Source of the DNA: Anaerolinea sp.
GTDB taxonomy: Bacteria; Chloroflexota; Anaerolineae; Anaerolineales; Villigracilaceae
Assembly (NCBI GenBank): GCA_020720965.1
Contig: DYNS01000042.1
Coordinates: 1 to 12,504, forward strand
DNA length: 12,504 nt
Direction of reading: 5' to 3'
Part shown: positions 1-7,243 of the stretch, one piece after another
How the letters are laid out: each line of letters starts with the position of its first letter
Numbering within the stretch: the stretch's first letter is position 1
Notes under the pieces: generated by a model
What the model saw: the letters and a program-made list of their open reading frames with translations, nothing else
The model's database searches: none
Told to the model about the DNA's origin: nothing
Position numbers and translations under genes: made by a program

Positions 1-3000
1 GCAATCGCCATGCGGAAAGCCCGGGTCCTGGTGAACGATTTCGCCCGGGCGGGCGATGGTCTTGTCCATCGCCAACGTGATCTCCAGGGGATTGAGCAGG
101 GTGGTGGTGTAGGCGGGTGTTTCGCCGGGGGCGTAAGGCGCGCTCTGGCGGGTTTCGTTGATGGAAACATACAGGGTTTGGATGACGTTGAAGACGGTCA
201 GCGCCCCGGAGATTGCCCCGCTGCCGCTTTGCTGCAGAACCTGGCGACCCATGCCATCGTAAACGCGGCGGATGCCATAGTAGCGGGTTCCGTCCAGGCG
301 TTGGCGGAGGGTGGTTTCAAAGGGGGCGCTGTTGGCATAGGAAATCAGCAGGGTTGGGGCGCTGGCGCTATCGCCAGGGCGAACCAGGGTTAGCAGCCTG
401 CCAAAGTTGTCATAGGTTGCGGTGGTCACTGCGCCGTTGGGGTCTGTTTCCGTCAGCGGCGCACCCAGGGCATAGTGATACGTCCAGGTTGTGGTCTGGT
501 TGAGCGGGTTGGTGAGGGAAACCGGGTAGGTGTGGTAGTTTGGGTCAAAGGCGGTTGTGGTACTGCGTCCGCCTGTGGTGGGGGATGTGTTGTGGCTTCC
601 GTACCCGCTCCAGGCGGTTTCGCTGGTGCGGTTGCCCCAGGAATCGTAGCCGTAACTGACCTGGCTCCAGGTTTCTCCGATTCGGGTGCGTATCGCGGTC
701 AGTTTTCCCTGGGCTGCGGGAAGGGTGTAGTCGCCTGTGTTGCCGTCATACAGGTAGAGGCTGCTGGCTAGCACGTTTCCGCTCGCATCCAACTGGCGAA
801 TGCGCCCTGGAAGCCCTGCCAGGTAAACGCCGTTGGTGTTGGGGAAGTAGTTTGTCTCGGTCTTGGTGTAGTCTTGCCAGGCTGCCCCATCCCAAACCTG
901 GCGGGTGAGCATGGTCTGGTTGCCGTAGGTCGGTTCGTAGGTGTACACTTCGCGGCTGGCACTGTAGGAACCGTTGGTGGCATAAACCCGGTTTTCCTGG
1001 GAACTTGTCCGCACCCAGGAGCGAAATAGCCCAAGGTAGGGAGTGCCGCCAATGGGGCTAACATCAGCCTCGTAGGTGAATAATTGCCAGGATGCCAGCC
1101 TGTTTTGGGGGTCTTTGACGGCGATAACCGAGGGGCGACCCCGGAGAACATCGTTCTGGTAGTAGAGGGTGGTTGTTTTAACGCCATTGGGAGCAGTTTC
1201 GATGACGCTGTGATGCCCGCGAAACTGCCCGTTGAGGGGTTCATGTTCCTGGCACCACGGGTCTACCTGGTAGAGCCAAACGCTGTTTTGCATCGGGCAA
1301 TATTCGCCCACCATGCCGGTGTGGTTCACGGCTGCGCCTGCGTAGGCATAACTGTATCCGTACTGATGCCCCTGCCCGTCCAGGATGCGCTTTGCCACCA
1401 CCCGATAAAAAGCCGGTACAAGTTCCAGTTTAGCCCAATCAAACGAAGACCAGTTGTTGGTTCCGGTTGCGCTTAACAACATCTCGGCGGTGTTGCGGTT
1501 CATCGGCAGTTGAAAGGCGTTTCCCTGGGTGGGCTGCCAAATTTGTTCCACCCCGTCCCACAAGCCATAAGAGATGGTATTCCCAACCGGGGATACCCCT
1601 GCGCTAACCCGATAAAAACCTCCGGGGCGGACGATGCCAGGAGCCGGAGAACCGCTGGCTATCGTCCCGTGAAAGACGGGTCCATAACGCCCGATGCCTC
1701 CGTACCAATCGCACCTCGATTCTCCGCCTGCCAGCGGATTCCATGCTCCCCCAACCCCATTGGGCTGGCAGGTGTACATCGCCCTTATGCCCCGCTGGAA
1801 TTCCTTGTCGTCTACATGATAAGTCAAATCCAGGAGGGTGTTCTGACGAGGCGCTGGCTGGTCCGATACCCAGGGCTGATAATCAAACTCCACCGCGCCT
1901 CCATAGCCATTTTCCACGCGGGTAAGGTGCATGTTATCGCCATAGGTGAAGGCGCTGGGCGGGAGAGCGGTTTGCCCGCCCAGCCCAAATTCACGCACCT
2001 GCACCAGGGTACTGGTTTTGCCTCCGCCCGTCCATACAACGCCGGGCCAGACCATATTATTGCTTTCACTTCCCGCGTAGGTCAGCTCATACTTTCTCAT
2101 AATCGTCTCAAAGACGCCATCTCCGTTGGAATCCTGCTCAACGTAAATATGAGAGAGACGCTGTTGCATGAAGGTCTCATGAACCCCTGCCCATGTCCAC
2201 GAAGATTGGTAGTCTGTTCGCGGCGATAACTCAAACCGAAGCCGGTAGCGTCCATGCGGGTACGAGATGGTTTGAAGGTACACCGCCGTATCCGTGGCAG
2301 TCTGTCCGGAGGGTCTGCATATCCATTCCCCTGTCTTGTTATTTTTAGCCCGTTCTTCGTAGGTGAAGGTTTTCGTCTCTTTCTGGTAGGAGTAGGTAAG
2401 TTCGTTTCCGTATCGGTTCCGAACCCGGCTCAGACGCCATTGGTACACCAGGTCTCCCACCCCGCCGCACATCGTGCCATTATCGTACCTGTACTTTGCC
2501 ACCGCAACATATTCAAAATAGTAGGTGTTGCCCTGCTTATCTTTCAGTATCCAGCTATCCGGGCTCGCCACTTTTTCAATGTTGATAAAGTTCTCATCGG
2601 CAAGCCGATACCCGCTCGTATCTGCCACTATCACCGAACTGATGCCGTCCAGAGTGAGGTAGAAGATGTCATCAAGCACATTATCGGTGGTGCCGTTTGT
2701 GTTTCTTTCAATCAGACCTGTTTCCAAAGACCAACCCATACCCACCCAGGAGGCCTGATTGTAACTGAGCGCCTGGTCTACGACTTGGCTGTTATAGAGA
2801 AGCGAAATCTGCGGCGCAAGACCGCCTGGTCCCTCCGGCGCCTGGATGGGCAAACTGTATGTACCCGCCCCGGTGAAGTTGGATACCTGAAAATTGTCCA
2901 GGGTCGGAAGGCGGGAAGCCTGCCAGTCATGGATGCCTATGTCGAAAACTGTAAAATGTGGCGTGGATGCGTAAAGTGTTTTGCTGTTGGGGTCCACCCA

Positions 3001-3975
3001 GGAGGGCAGGGCGTCCCAGGTTTGGGTTTCTTCGTTGTACCAAAATAAGGACAGGTCGCCTGCCTGGTCTTCGGGGATTTCTAACGGGCTGTAGTCTACT
3101 TCCAGGCGAACTTCGTCTCGAAACTGCGAAACTTCTGCCTTGCTGGAAGATTCTCGGGCAGTAATCTCAAACGGGTTTCCGCTCAGGCTGTACGGCGGCA
3201 TCGATTCCTGGCGGGGGCGGTGAATGAAAACATCGTAGGAAGCGGAGGCGGCATCCTCGCCAAAGGTCAGTTTTACTTTCCCATTAAGACCCTCTGCCTT
3301 TTCCTTCCCCAACGTAACCGTTTGCTTTTCCAGTAACAGCAGGTCCGATTGTGCCAGAGGTTGCCCGGCATCCTTCTCTTCTGCCCGCAAGAGAAATGCC
3401 TTGATTTGCACTGGCATTTCCACAGAGGCTTGCAGGCTTATTTGGATGTTTCCCTTTCCGCTTTTCCCTACCTGGTAGGTGTAGGTGTTTTGTGTATCGT
3501 CATTTTTGCGGGTTTCTCCCCCTATGTCCGCCCCCGGCGATAGGACAAAAACGATATTCAGTTCTTCCTTTCCCCCTCCTTTTACCGTCCACTCTACGCC
3601 AAACGTGGTTCCTGCCGAAACATATTCCTGGCTCGGTTGCAGGGAGACTTCATATTGTTCTTTTTCGCTTCCCAACGCCCGGTCTTCGGTGGGGGCAGAG
3701 GTAGGGGTGGCTGTTCCCACCGGGGTGATGGGGGTTGGGAGCAGTTCGGTTGGCGCAGGGGGCTGTATGGTGGCTGTTTCTGTCTGAGTGGGTTCCTGCG
3801 TAACCGGTATGGCGGTGGTGGTGGATGTCTCGGCAGGGGTGGAAGTGGCAAGAACCGGCTCGTCCCCGCCCCCTGTTTGGGGTTGTCCCGCCGAAAGAGC
3901 CAGCGCATTCGCTCCTGGATGTACAGAATGGAAGAGAAGGATGAACAACAAAAGAAGATGGAGGTTTTTTCGCAT
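1..3975 (-). CDS. Secreted SpvB/RHS (YD-repeat) protein, 3' end beyond window
   Basis: I read this frame codon by codon from ATG 3975 to the left edge: 1325 codons, no stop, so the C-terminus is outside the window. Residues 1-27 form a signal peptide (MRKN, then a Leu-rich core, likely cut after ANA or ALA). Residues 40-100 are a Thr/Pro/Glu-rich linker. Residues 105-345 look like beta-sandwich modules and end in STPHFTVFD, with HFT at 340-342. From about 366 comes an SpvB-type domain (GTYSLPIQAPEGPGG, then LLYNSQ and VGMGWSLETG), followed by a TcdB-like middle region. YD repeats appear near 1108 (YGYDSWGNRTSE), 1188 (TYDNFGRLLTL) and 1239 (VYDGMGRQ). SpvB/RHS proteins form a beta-cage around a C-terminal, often toxic, payload; that end is not visible here, so a toxin role is inference. 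The start has a weak ribosome site (AAAGGG, 9 bases upstream). A divergent recombinase gene lies upstream. Confidence 0.93.
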   Translation of the reverse strand, partial: MRKNLHLLLLFILLFHSVHPGANALALSAGQPQTGGGDEPVLATSTPAETSTTTAIPVTQEPTQTETATIQPPAPTELLPTPITPVGTATPTSAPTEDRALGSEKEQYEVSLQPSQEYVSAGTTFGVEWTVKGGGKEELNIVFVLSPGADIGGETRKNDDTQNTYTYQVGKSGKGNIQISLQASVEMPVQIKAFLLRAEEKDAGQPLAQSDLLLLEKQTVTLGKEKAEGLNGKVKLTFGEDAASASYDVFIHRPRQESMPPYSLSGNPFEITARESSSKAEVSQFRDEVRLEVDYSPLEIPEDQAGDLSLFWYNEETQTWDALPSWVDPNSKTLYASTPHFTVFDIGIHDWQASRLPTLDNFQVSNFTGAGTYSLPIQAPEGPGGLAPQISLLYNSQVVDQALSYNQASWVGMGWSLETGLIERNTNGTTDNVLDDIFYLTLDGISSVIVADTSGYRLADENFINIEKVASPDSWILKDKQGNTYYFEYVAVAKYRYDNGTMCGGVGDLVYQWRLSRVRNRYGNELTYSYQKETKTFTYEERAKNNKTGEWICRPSGQTATDTAVYLQTISYPHGRYRLRFELSPRTDYQSSWTWAGVHETFMQQRLSHIYVEQDSNGDGVFETIMRKYELTYAGSESNNMVWPGVVWTGGGKTSTLVQVREFGLGGQTALPPSAFTYGDNMHLTRVENGYGGAVEFDYQPWVSDQPAPRQNTLLDLTYHVDDKEFQRGIRAMYTCQPNGVGGAWNPLAGGESRCDWYGGIGRYGPVFHGTIASGSPAPGIVRPGGFYRVSAGVSPVGNTISYGLWDGVEQIWQPTQGNAFQLPMNRNTAEMLLSATGTNNWSSFDWAKLELVPAFYRVVAKRILDGQGHQYGYSYAYAGAAVNHTGMVGEYCPMQNSVWLYQVDPWCQEHEPLNGQFRGHHSVIETAPNGVKTTTLYYQNDVLRGRPSVIAVKDPQNRLASWQLFTYEADVSPIGGTPYLGLFRSWVRTSSQENRVYATNGSYSASREVYTYEPTYGNQTMLTRQVWDGAAWQDYTKTETNYFPNTNGVYLAGLPGRIRQLDASGNVLASSLYLYDGNTGDYTLPAAQGKLTAIRTRIGETWSQVSYGYDSWGNRTSETAWSGYGSHNTSPTTGGRSTTTAFDPNYHTYPVSLTNPLNQTTTWTYHYALGAPLTETDPNGAVTTATYDNFGRLLTLVRPGDSASAPTLLISYANSAPFETTLRQRLDGTRYYGIRRVYDGMGRQVLQQSGSGAISGALTVFNVIQTLYVSINETRQSAPYAPGETPAYTTTLLNPLEITLAMDKTIARPGEIVHQDPGFPHGDC

Positions 3976-4165
3976 GCCTTTATTCCCTTTCCCAATGGGG
4001 TCATTTGAAATGAAAACGAGAACCAAGTAAAAACACATACCTGGCTTATCCCAAACGATGTTTTTCTCTCATCCATCTCAATTAATCAGGCTTGTGCGAG
4101 GCTTTTACAACCCGCCTTTTGCTCGTCCGGAATGGGCCTATTCTATGCCTGTTCTCTTTTTTGGG

Positions 4166-4206
4166 GTGTGAAAAACTTCTCATTCCAGGTGAGCAATATT
4201 TCACAC
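4166..4206. repeat. 41-bp interrupted dyad
   Basis: GTGTGAAA (4166-4173) is mirrored by TTTCACAC (4199-4206), and inside it CTCA (4179-4182) is mirrored by TGAG (4190-4193), separated by unpaired segments of about five bases on each side. The nested symmetry suggests a protein-binding site or recombination site rather than a terminator, because no T-run follows. Function is unknown. Confidence 0.45.
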
Positions 4207-4242
4207 TGAAGTAACGCAGCGCCATAACCATTCTTCGACAAA

Positions 4243-4274
4243 AACACCCCGAAAAAAGACGTTTTGGGGGTATT
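4243..4274. repeat. 13-6-13 imperfect inverted repeat upstream of recombinase gene
   Basis: AACACCCCGAAAA (4243-4255) and TTTTGGGGGTATT (4262-4274) are inverted repeats matching at 11 of 13 positions around a 6-base spacer (AAGACG). It ends 35 bases before the recombinase start codon. The arm/spacer geometry resembles a Xer core site, but it could equally be an operator or an RNA hairpin. Confidence 0.45.
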
Positions 4275-4309
4275 TGCGGTATTATCCCGTTAATGGATTG
4301 GAGGTTTTC

Positions 4310-5200
4310 ATGCTGCCCAACTTTGAAAAATACCTGCTGGAAGAGGATACTTCGCCCTCCACACGCAAAAGTTACCTGGGCGACCTGGGGCATTTCTCCC
4401 GCTGGTACCAGGAAAAGAACCAATGTGACTTCACCCCGGAATTGCTCACCCCGACCGATGCCCGCCAATACCGGCAGCACCTGCAAACAGCCCAGTACGC
4501 CCCGGCGACCATCAACCGCCGTCTGGCAGCCCTACGCACCTTTGCAGAATGGGCGCAAAAAAGCGGTTTACTGGTGTCCAATCCATTGAAGGGTGTGCGC
4601 GGCATCGAAGCCCAAAAACATGCCCCCCGCTGGCTGAATAAGAATCAGCAGTTTGCGCTCTGGCAGGAAGCCGAAAAAGACCTCAACGCAGCCAGGACCG
4701 AGCCTGCCCAAAGACAAGCAAAGCGCAACCTGGCAATGGTTGCCCTTTTGTTACATACCGGGCTGCGAGTTTCGGAATTGTGCGATTTGCAGGTGCAGGA
4801 TATTGAAATAACCGCCCGCAAAGGGGAGTTGACCGTCCGGGCGGGGAAGGGGCAGAAGCAGAGAACCATCCCGCTTAATAAGGTGGCGCGGCGGGCAGTC
4901 GAAACCTGGCTGGAGGTGCGCCCCCTCACCGGCGGCGATGCGCTGCTGACCGGCAAACAGACGGAGGCGTTATCGCCCCGCTCGGTTGAGCGGATGCTTG
5001 CCGAACTGGGCAGACGCGCCAGGATAGAAACCCTCACCCCGCACGTCCTGCGCCATACCTTTAGCAAAAACCTGGTGGATATGGGCGTTTCGCTGGAGAA
5101 GGTCGCCATGTTGCTTGGTCACGAGCGCCTGGAAACGACCATGATTTACGTCACCCCAGGGAAGTTGGATTTGGAGCAGGCAGTGGGGATGTTGGAATGA
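4310..5200 (+). CDS. Tyrosine recombinase (Xer/integrase family)
   Basis: A 296-residue site-specific recombinase that would cut and rejoin DNA through a covalent 3'-phosphotyrosine. The N-terminal SAM-like core-binding domain covers about residues 1-95 (SPSTRKSYLGDLGHFSRWY; NRRLAALRTFAEWA). The catalytic domain carries the complete active-site set: R153 (TGLRVSEL), K180 (RAGKGQKQR), H245 and R248 (PHVLRHTF), H271 (LLGHERLETT) and Y280 (MIYVTPG). I chose ATG 4310 because GGAGG lies five bases upstream; an in-frame ATG at 4274 would add 12 residues without a ribosome site. Length and domain order fit XerC/XerD-like and mobile-element recombinases. It is probably not the housekeeping dif resolvase, since a second recombinase and a toxin-antitoxin pair sit beside it, but that cannot be settled from sequence alone. 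A bidirectional terminator lies about 200 bases downstream. Confidence 0.93.
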   Translation: MLPNFEKYLLEEDTSPSTRKSYLGDLGHFSRWYQEKNQCDFTPELLTPTDARQYRQHLQTAQYAPATINRRLAALRTFAEWAQKSGLLVSNPLKGVRGIEAQKHAPRWLNKNQQFALWQEAEKDLNAARTEPAQRQAKRNLAMVALLLHTGLRVSELCDLQVQDIEITARKGELTVRAGKGQKQRTIPLNKVARRAVETWLEVRPLTGGDALLTGKQTEALSPRSVERMLAELGRRARIETLTPHVLRHTFSKNLVDMGVSLEKVAMLLGHERLETTMIYVTPGKLDLEQAVGMLE

Positions 5201-5236
5201 TTTTCCAACAGGGCTTCCATTGCTCAAAATTTGTCC

Positions 5237-5265
5237 TTGTTTTTTGGCGCAAGTCAGGCTAAATT
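5237..5265 (+). promoter_or_regulatory. Possible promoter of a mini-transcript
   Basis: TTGTTT (5237-5242), a 17-base spacer and TAAATT (5260-5265) form a moderate sigma70-like pair. It precedes a perfect ribosome site with a five-codon frame, and then a terminator. Both hexamers deviate from consensus, so this is tentative. Confidence 0.3.
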
Positions 5266-5295
5266 AAAACATCATAACCAAGACGGGAGGTTAAA

Positions 5296-5313
5296 ATGCC
5301 AAACAGTCTCTGA
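5296..5313 (+). other. Five-codon mini-ORF with perfect ribosome site
   Basis: GGGAGG (5285-5290) sits exactly five bases before ATG 5296, which opens the frame MPNSL followed by TGA. A shifted frame starting at 5298 stays open to about position 5453, so this could be a remnant of a frameshifted gene or a leader peptide. No plus-strand gene follows before the terminator at 5398. Confidence 0.25.
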
Positions 5314-5397
5314 TTTCCTCTCCCCTCCTGCAAACATCTACCCGTATTGCGCCGGTTTCAGAGGCGCTTCGTCAGGCTGGCTTCACCTTCCACAACA

Positions 5398-5429
5398 AAA
5401 AAACGCCCCCTTTCCAGTGGGCGTTTTTT
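5398..5429. terminator. Bidirectional rho-independent terminator
   Basis: AAAAAACGCCC (5398-5408) pairs perfectly with GGGCGTTTTTT (5419-5429) around a 10-base loop. The A-tract and T-tract let it work on both strands. It sits between the plus-strand recombinase and the convergent minus-strand vapC, which ends 12 bases further right. Confidence 0.9.
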
Positions 5430-5441
5430 ATTGATGAAGGG

Positions 5442-5828
5442 TCAGTAAGGTCGTAATACCCTCACCTGTGGCAAGGGTCGGAAATGCTTATCGTTTAACG
5501 TGCAAACTACTAGCCCGTAGTGGTAGGCGGTTGCGCCAATCAAACAATCGAAAAAGCCCACACCATCCGCAAGGCGATGCTGGCGGTACCATCCCCAGGC
5601 GGTAGCGGAAAGGGTGTTAGAGGTCAAAAGCAGGGTATAGCGCTCAATCTCCGCTTCCACTTGCTTCTGTTCCTGTTTATTGCGGCACCCTGCCAACAAC
5701 TCTGCAGCAGTAATGACAGAGATTGCAAGCTCCCCAACCGAAAAACTCTCCAGCCACATACTGGCTTCTTTCTTGCCGCGCAAAAAGTCAATCAGAATGG
5801 CTGTATCCACCAGGTAGGTATCAGGCAT
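5442..5828 (-). CDS. vapC: VapC-type PIN-domain ribonuclease toxin
   Basis: A 128-residue PIN-domain protein, full length for VapC toxins, which are Mg-dependent endoribonucleases usually cutting tRNA or rRNA. The acidic metal-binding residues are all present: D8 (YLVDTAILIDFL), E43 (ITAAELLAG), D94 (GFFDCLIGATA) and D113 (TLNDKHF). The C-terminal HFRPLPQVRVLRPY is typical of the family. The ATG at 5828 overlaps the end of the upstream antitoxin gene by 8 bases, which implies translational coupling. It lies directly before the bidirectional terminator at 5398. The module sits between two recombinase genes, in line with toxin-antitoxin pairs stabilising integrated elements. The target RNA cannot be told from sequence. 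Confidence 0.92.
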   Translation of the reverse strand: MPDTYLVDTAILIDFLRGKKEASMWLESFSVGELAISVITAAELLAGCRNKQEQKQVEAEIERYTLLLTSNTLSATAWGWYRQHRLADGVGFFDCLIGATAYHYGLVVCTLNDKHFRPLPQVRVLRPY

Positions 5829-6066
5829 CTTGTCTCATTTCCATCCTGTGGCGCAGCGTTTCGGCAAAGGAAGCCGGGTCCTGGGCTTCGGAATAGTCTG
5901 CCCAAATTCCAAACGCGGAACTTCGATGAGCGCCCTTCCGGCGCGCCGGTTGCTGAATCTGCGTTTGCAGGAACTCTATAAACTGAGCCACTTCCAGTAA
6001 ACGATTGGGCGGCAGTTCTTCCAATTGCCGAAAAATAGATTCTTTGGTCACACTTTGAAATGCCAT
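5821..6066 (-). CDS. VapB-like antitoxin (DUF2281-type)
   Basis: An 81-residue protein immediately upstream of, and overlapping, vapC. The N-terminal part (FRQLEELPPNRLLEVAQFIE, residues 12-31) matches the short helical antitoxin family annotated as DUF2281. The C-terminal part (AFGIWADYSEAQDPASFAE, about 51-69) resembles tails that wrap the PIN active site in related VapB proteins. Its role is to bind and silence the VapC toxin and probably to repress the shared promoter. The start at 6066 is supported by GGAGG five bases upstream. No obvious AbrB or ribbon-helix-helix motif is seen, so how it binds DNA, if it does, is open. An extended -10 element lies just upstream. Confidence 0.87.
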   Translation of the reverse strand: MAFQSVTKESIFRQLEELPPNRLLEVAQFIEFLQTQIQQPARRKGAHRSSAFGIWADYSEAQDPASFAETLRHRMEMRQDA

Positions 6067-6082
6067 ATCAGCCTCCGTAAAA

Positions 6083-6091
6083 ATTTTAGCA
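6083..6091 (-). promoter_or_regulatory. Extended -10 element of the vapBC promoter
   Basis: Read on the minus strand this is TGCTAAAAT, an extended -10 (TGn plus TAAAAT) located about 17 bases before the antitoxin start codon. The -35 region is weak, as expected for extended -10 promoters. The leader would be very short. Confidence 0.5.
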
Positions 6092-6217
6092 CATTTCGGA
6101 GATGAAAGTTTTATACTTTGGTGTCATGCATATTTACGAAATTTATTGCGCCATTCCGAGACAGTCTGCCTTTTGTAAATACAATCCCAGCCCTAATCTA
6201 ATCCCTGGAGGCAGACA

Positions 6218-7090
6218 ATGACACAACTCTCTACAACCATCCCTGATTTTTTGCTTGAACGCCAAGCGGCACGCTACTCTGCGAATACATTACGCTGCTA
6301 TCGTGTGACGTTCAAAAAGTTAGCAAATTTTCTGGGAGACATCCCCTTCCGCGACATCAGCCGCACCAGAATTATTGAGTTTCTCAGCCAGCAGACAGAT
6401 ATATCCGCCAAGACGCTGCGGAACTATCACGCAGATTTATCGGCACTATGGGAGTGGGCAGTACAACGCGACCTGTGCGATGAAAATATCATGCGTACTA
6501 TTCGTATGCCCATACCCGAAAAAAAGGAAGTCATTCCCCTGGAGCGTGCGGAGATACTTGCGCTCATCAGCCAATCGGCTGAGTCATCATCACAGGTTAT
6601 TGCTTTGCGAAACAAGGCGATTCTGTACACATTGTTGGATACCGGCGTGCGGGCATCAGAATTGTGTGGGCTAAAAATTCAACATATTAACCAGGTAACG
6701 AAACGCTTGGTTGTATTCGGGAAGGGGCGCAAAGAAAGGCAAATACCAGTTTCGGATGACACACTTGCTGTGATTAAGAACTATCTCAAACAAAATAATA
6801 GCCGAGAGTGGGTGTTCACAACATTCGATAATCGCCCCCTGAGCCGCCATCGACTGGCAGATATTTTGGAGACTATCGGTAATCATGCAGGTGTGGCGAA
6901 GGTTTATCCTCACCGTTTCAGGCACACCTTCGCAATCCAGTTTCTGAGGAACGGAGGAAATATTTATTCATTGCAACGAATTCTGGGTCACACTACGTTG
7001 GACATGGTGAAACGCTATCTGGCAATATCCCAGGTTGATTTGGACCGCGACCACGCAGCCGCTTCTCCCGTGACGCACTGGCTTGTGTAA
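6218..7090 (+). CDS. Tyrosine integrase next to a tRNA-Pro half-site
   Basis: A 290-residue tyrosine recombinase. The N-terminal core-binding domain covers about residues 5-100 (SANTLRCYRVTFKKLANFL). The catalytic domain has all six active-site residues: R145 (TGVRASELCGL), K169 (VFGKGRKERQIP), H232 and R235 (PHRFRHTFA), H258 (LGHTTLDMVKRY) and Y267. ATG 6218 has GGAGG seven bases upstream. The gene is visibly more AT-rich than the recombinase at 4310 and than miaB, which suggests acquisition. Its stop codon lies 12 bases before a truncated tRNA-Pro 3' half, the classic position of an element-borne integrase beside its attachment site. I infer that it catalyses insertion into and excision from a tRNA-Pro(CGG) gene. 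The 150-bp leader holds a small dyad, TTGTA-AA-TACAA (6173-6184), which may be an operator. No excisionase gene is visible. Confidence 0.94.
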   Translation: MTQLSTTIPDFLLERQAARYSANTLRCYRVTFKKLANFLGDIPFRDISRTRIIEFLSQQTDISAKTLRNYHADLSALWEWAVQRDLCDENIMRTIRMPIPEKKEVIPLERAEILALISQSAESSSQVIALRNKAILYTLLDTGVRASELCGLKIQHINQVTKRLVVFGKGRKERQIPVSDDTLAVIKNYLKQNNSREWVFTTFDNRPLSRHRLADILETIGNHAGVAKVYPHRFRHTFAIQFLRNGGNIYSLQRILGHTTLDMVKRYLAISQVDLDRDHAAASPVTHWLV

Positions 7091-7102
7091 TTTATCACAC
7101 TC

Positions 7103-7144
7103 TTCGGGTCCGTGAGGCCCCCGGTTCAAATCCGGGCGCCCCGA
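7103..7144 (+). other. tRNA-Pro(CGG) 3' half: candidate att site
   Basis: This is the 3' half of a tRNA without its 5' half. The parts, in order, are anticodon loop TTCGGGT (7103-7109, anticodon CGG at 7105-7107, G37 as in proline tRNAs), anticodon-stem 3' strand CCGTG (7110-7114), variable loop AGGCC, T stem CCCGG, T loop TTCAAAT (7125-7131), T stem CCGGG, acceptor 3' strand CGCCCCG (7137-7143) and discriminator A7144. Upstream, CACTC cannot complete the anticodon stem beyond its first three pairs, and then integrase coding sequence begins. Tyrosine integrases commonly target the anticodon loop to 3' end of tRNA genes, so this is read as an attL/attR half-site. The 42 bases are not a functional tRNA alone. 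Confidence 0.82.
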
Positions 7145-7156
7145 CTATATGGCAGC

Positions 7157-7201
7157 AAAAGCGTTTGCGGATGACGTAAATCGTCATCCGCAAACGCTTT
7201 T
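7157..7201. terminator. Perfect 20-bp hairpin after the tRNA fragment
   Basis: The arms 7157-7176 and 7182-7201 are perfectly complementary over 20 bases around a 5-base loop (TAAAT), with A-tract and T-tract ends (AAAAGCG and CGCTTTT). It starts 12 bases after the tRNA discriminator base and probably is the native terminator of the original tRNA-Pro gene. Termination could act in both directions. Confidence 0.75.
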
Positions 7202-7243
7202 AAGTGGTAAAAAGATGACATCTATTGTTTAAGGAACCCCATC

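Larger units (their letters stand above)
3976..4309. other. Divergent intergenic region with two dyads
   Basis: This stretch separates the start of the SpvB/RHS gene (minus) from the start of the tyrosine recombinase (plus). I see no convincing gene in either strand. Both 5' leaders must lie here, but no sigma70-like -35/-10 pair with good spacing stands out. It contains two dyad symmetries, listed separately. Confidence 0.7.

Noticed and set aside
2254..3048. A 264-codon open frame on the plus strand (and others at 10-1476 and 1510-2229)
   Set aside because: They lie opposite the continuous minus-strand SpvB/RHS frame, have low-complexity or meaningless sequence and no ribosome sites.
4082..4486. 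Minus-strand frame of 134 codons in the recombinase upstream region
   Set aside because: It overlaps the start of the tyrosine recombinase with its clear domain sequence and shows no recognisable protein features.
5231..5434. Plus-strand frame of 67 codons
   Set aside because: It starts at a TTG without a ribosome site and ends inside the terminator hairpin.
7103..7144. A functional tRNA gene
   Set aside because: The acceptor 5' strand, D arm and anticodon 5' stem are missing; integrase coding sequence lies there instead.
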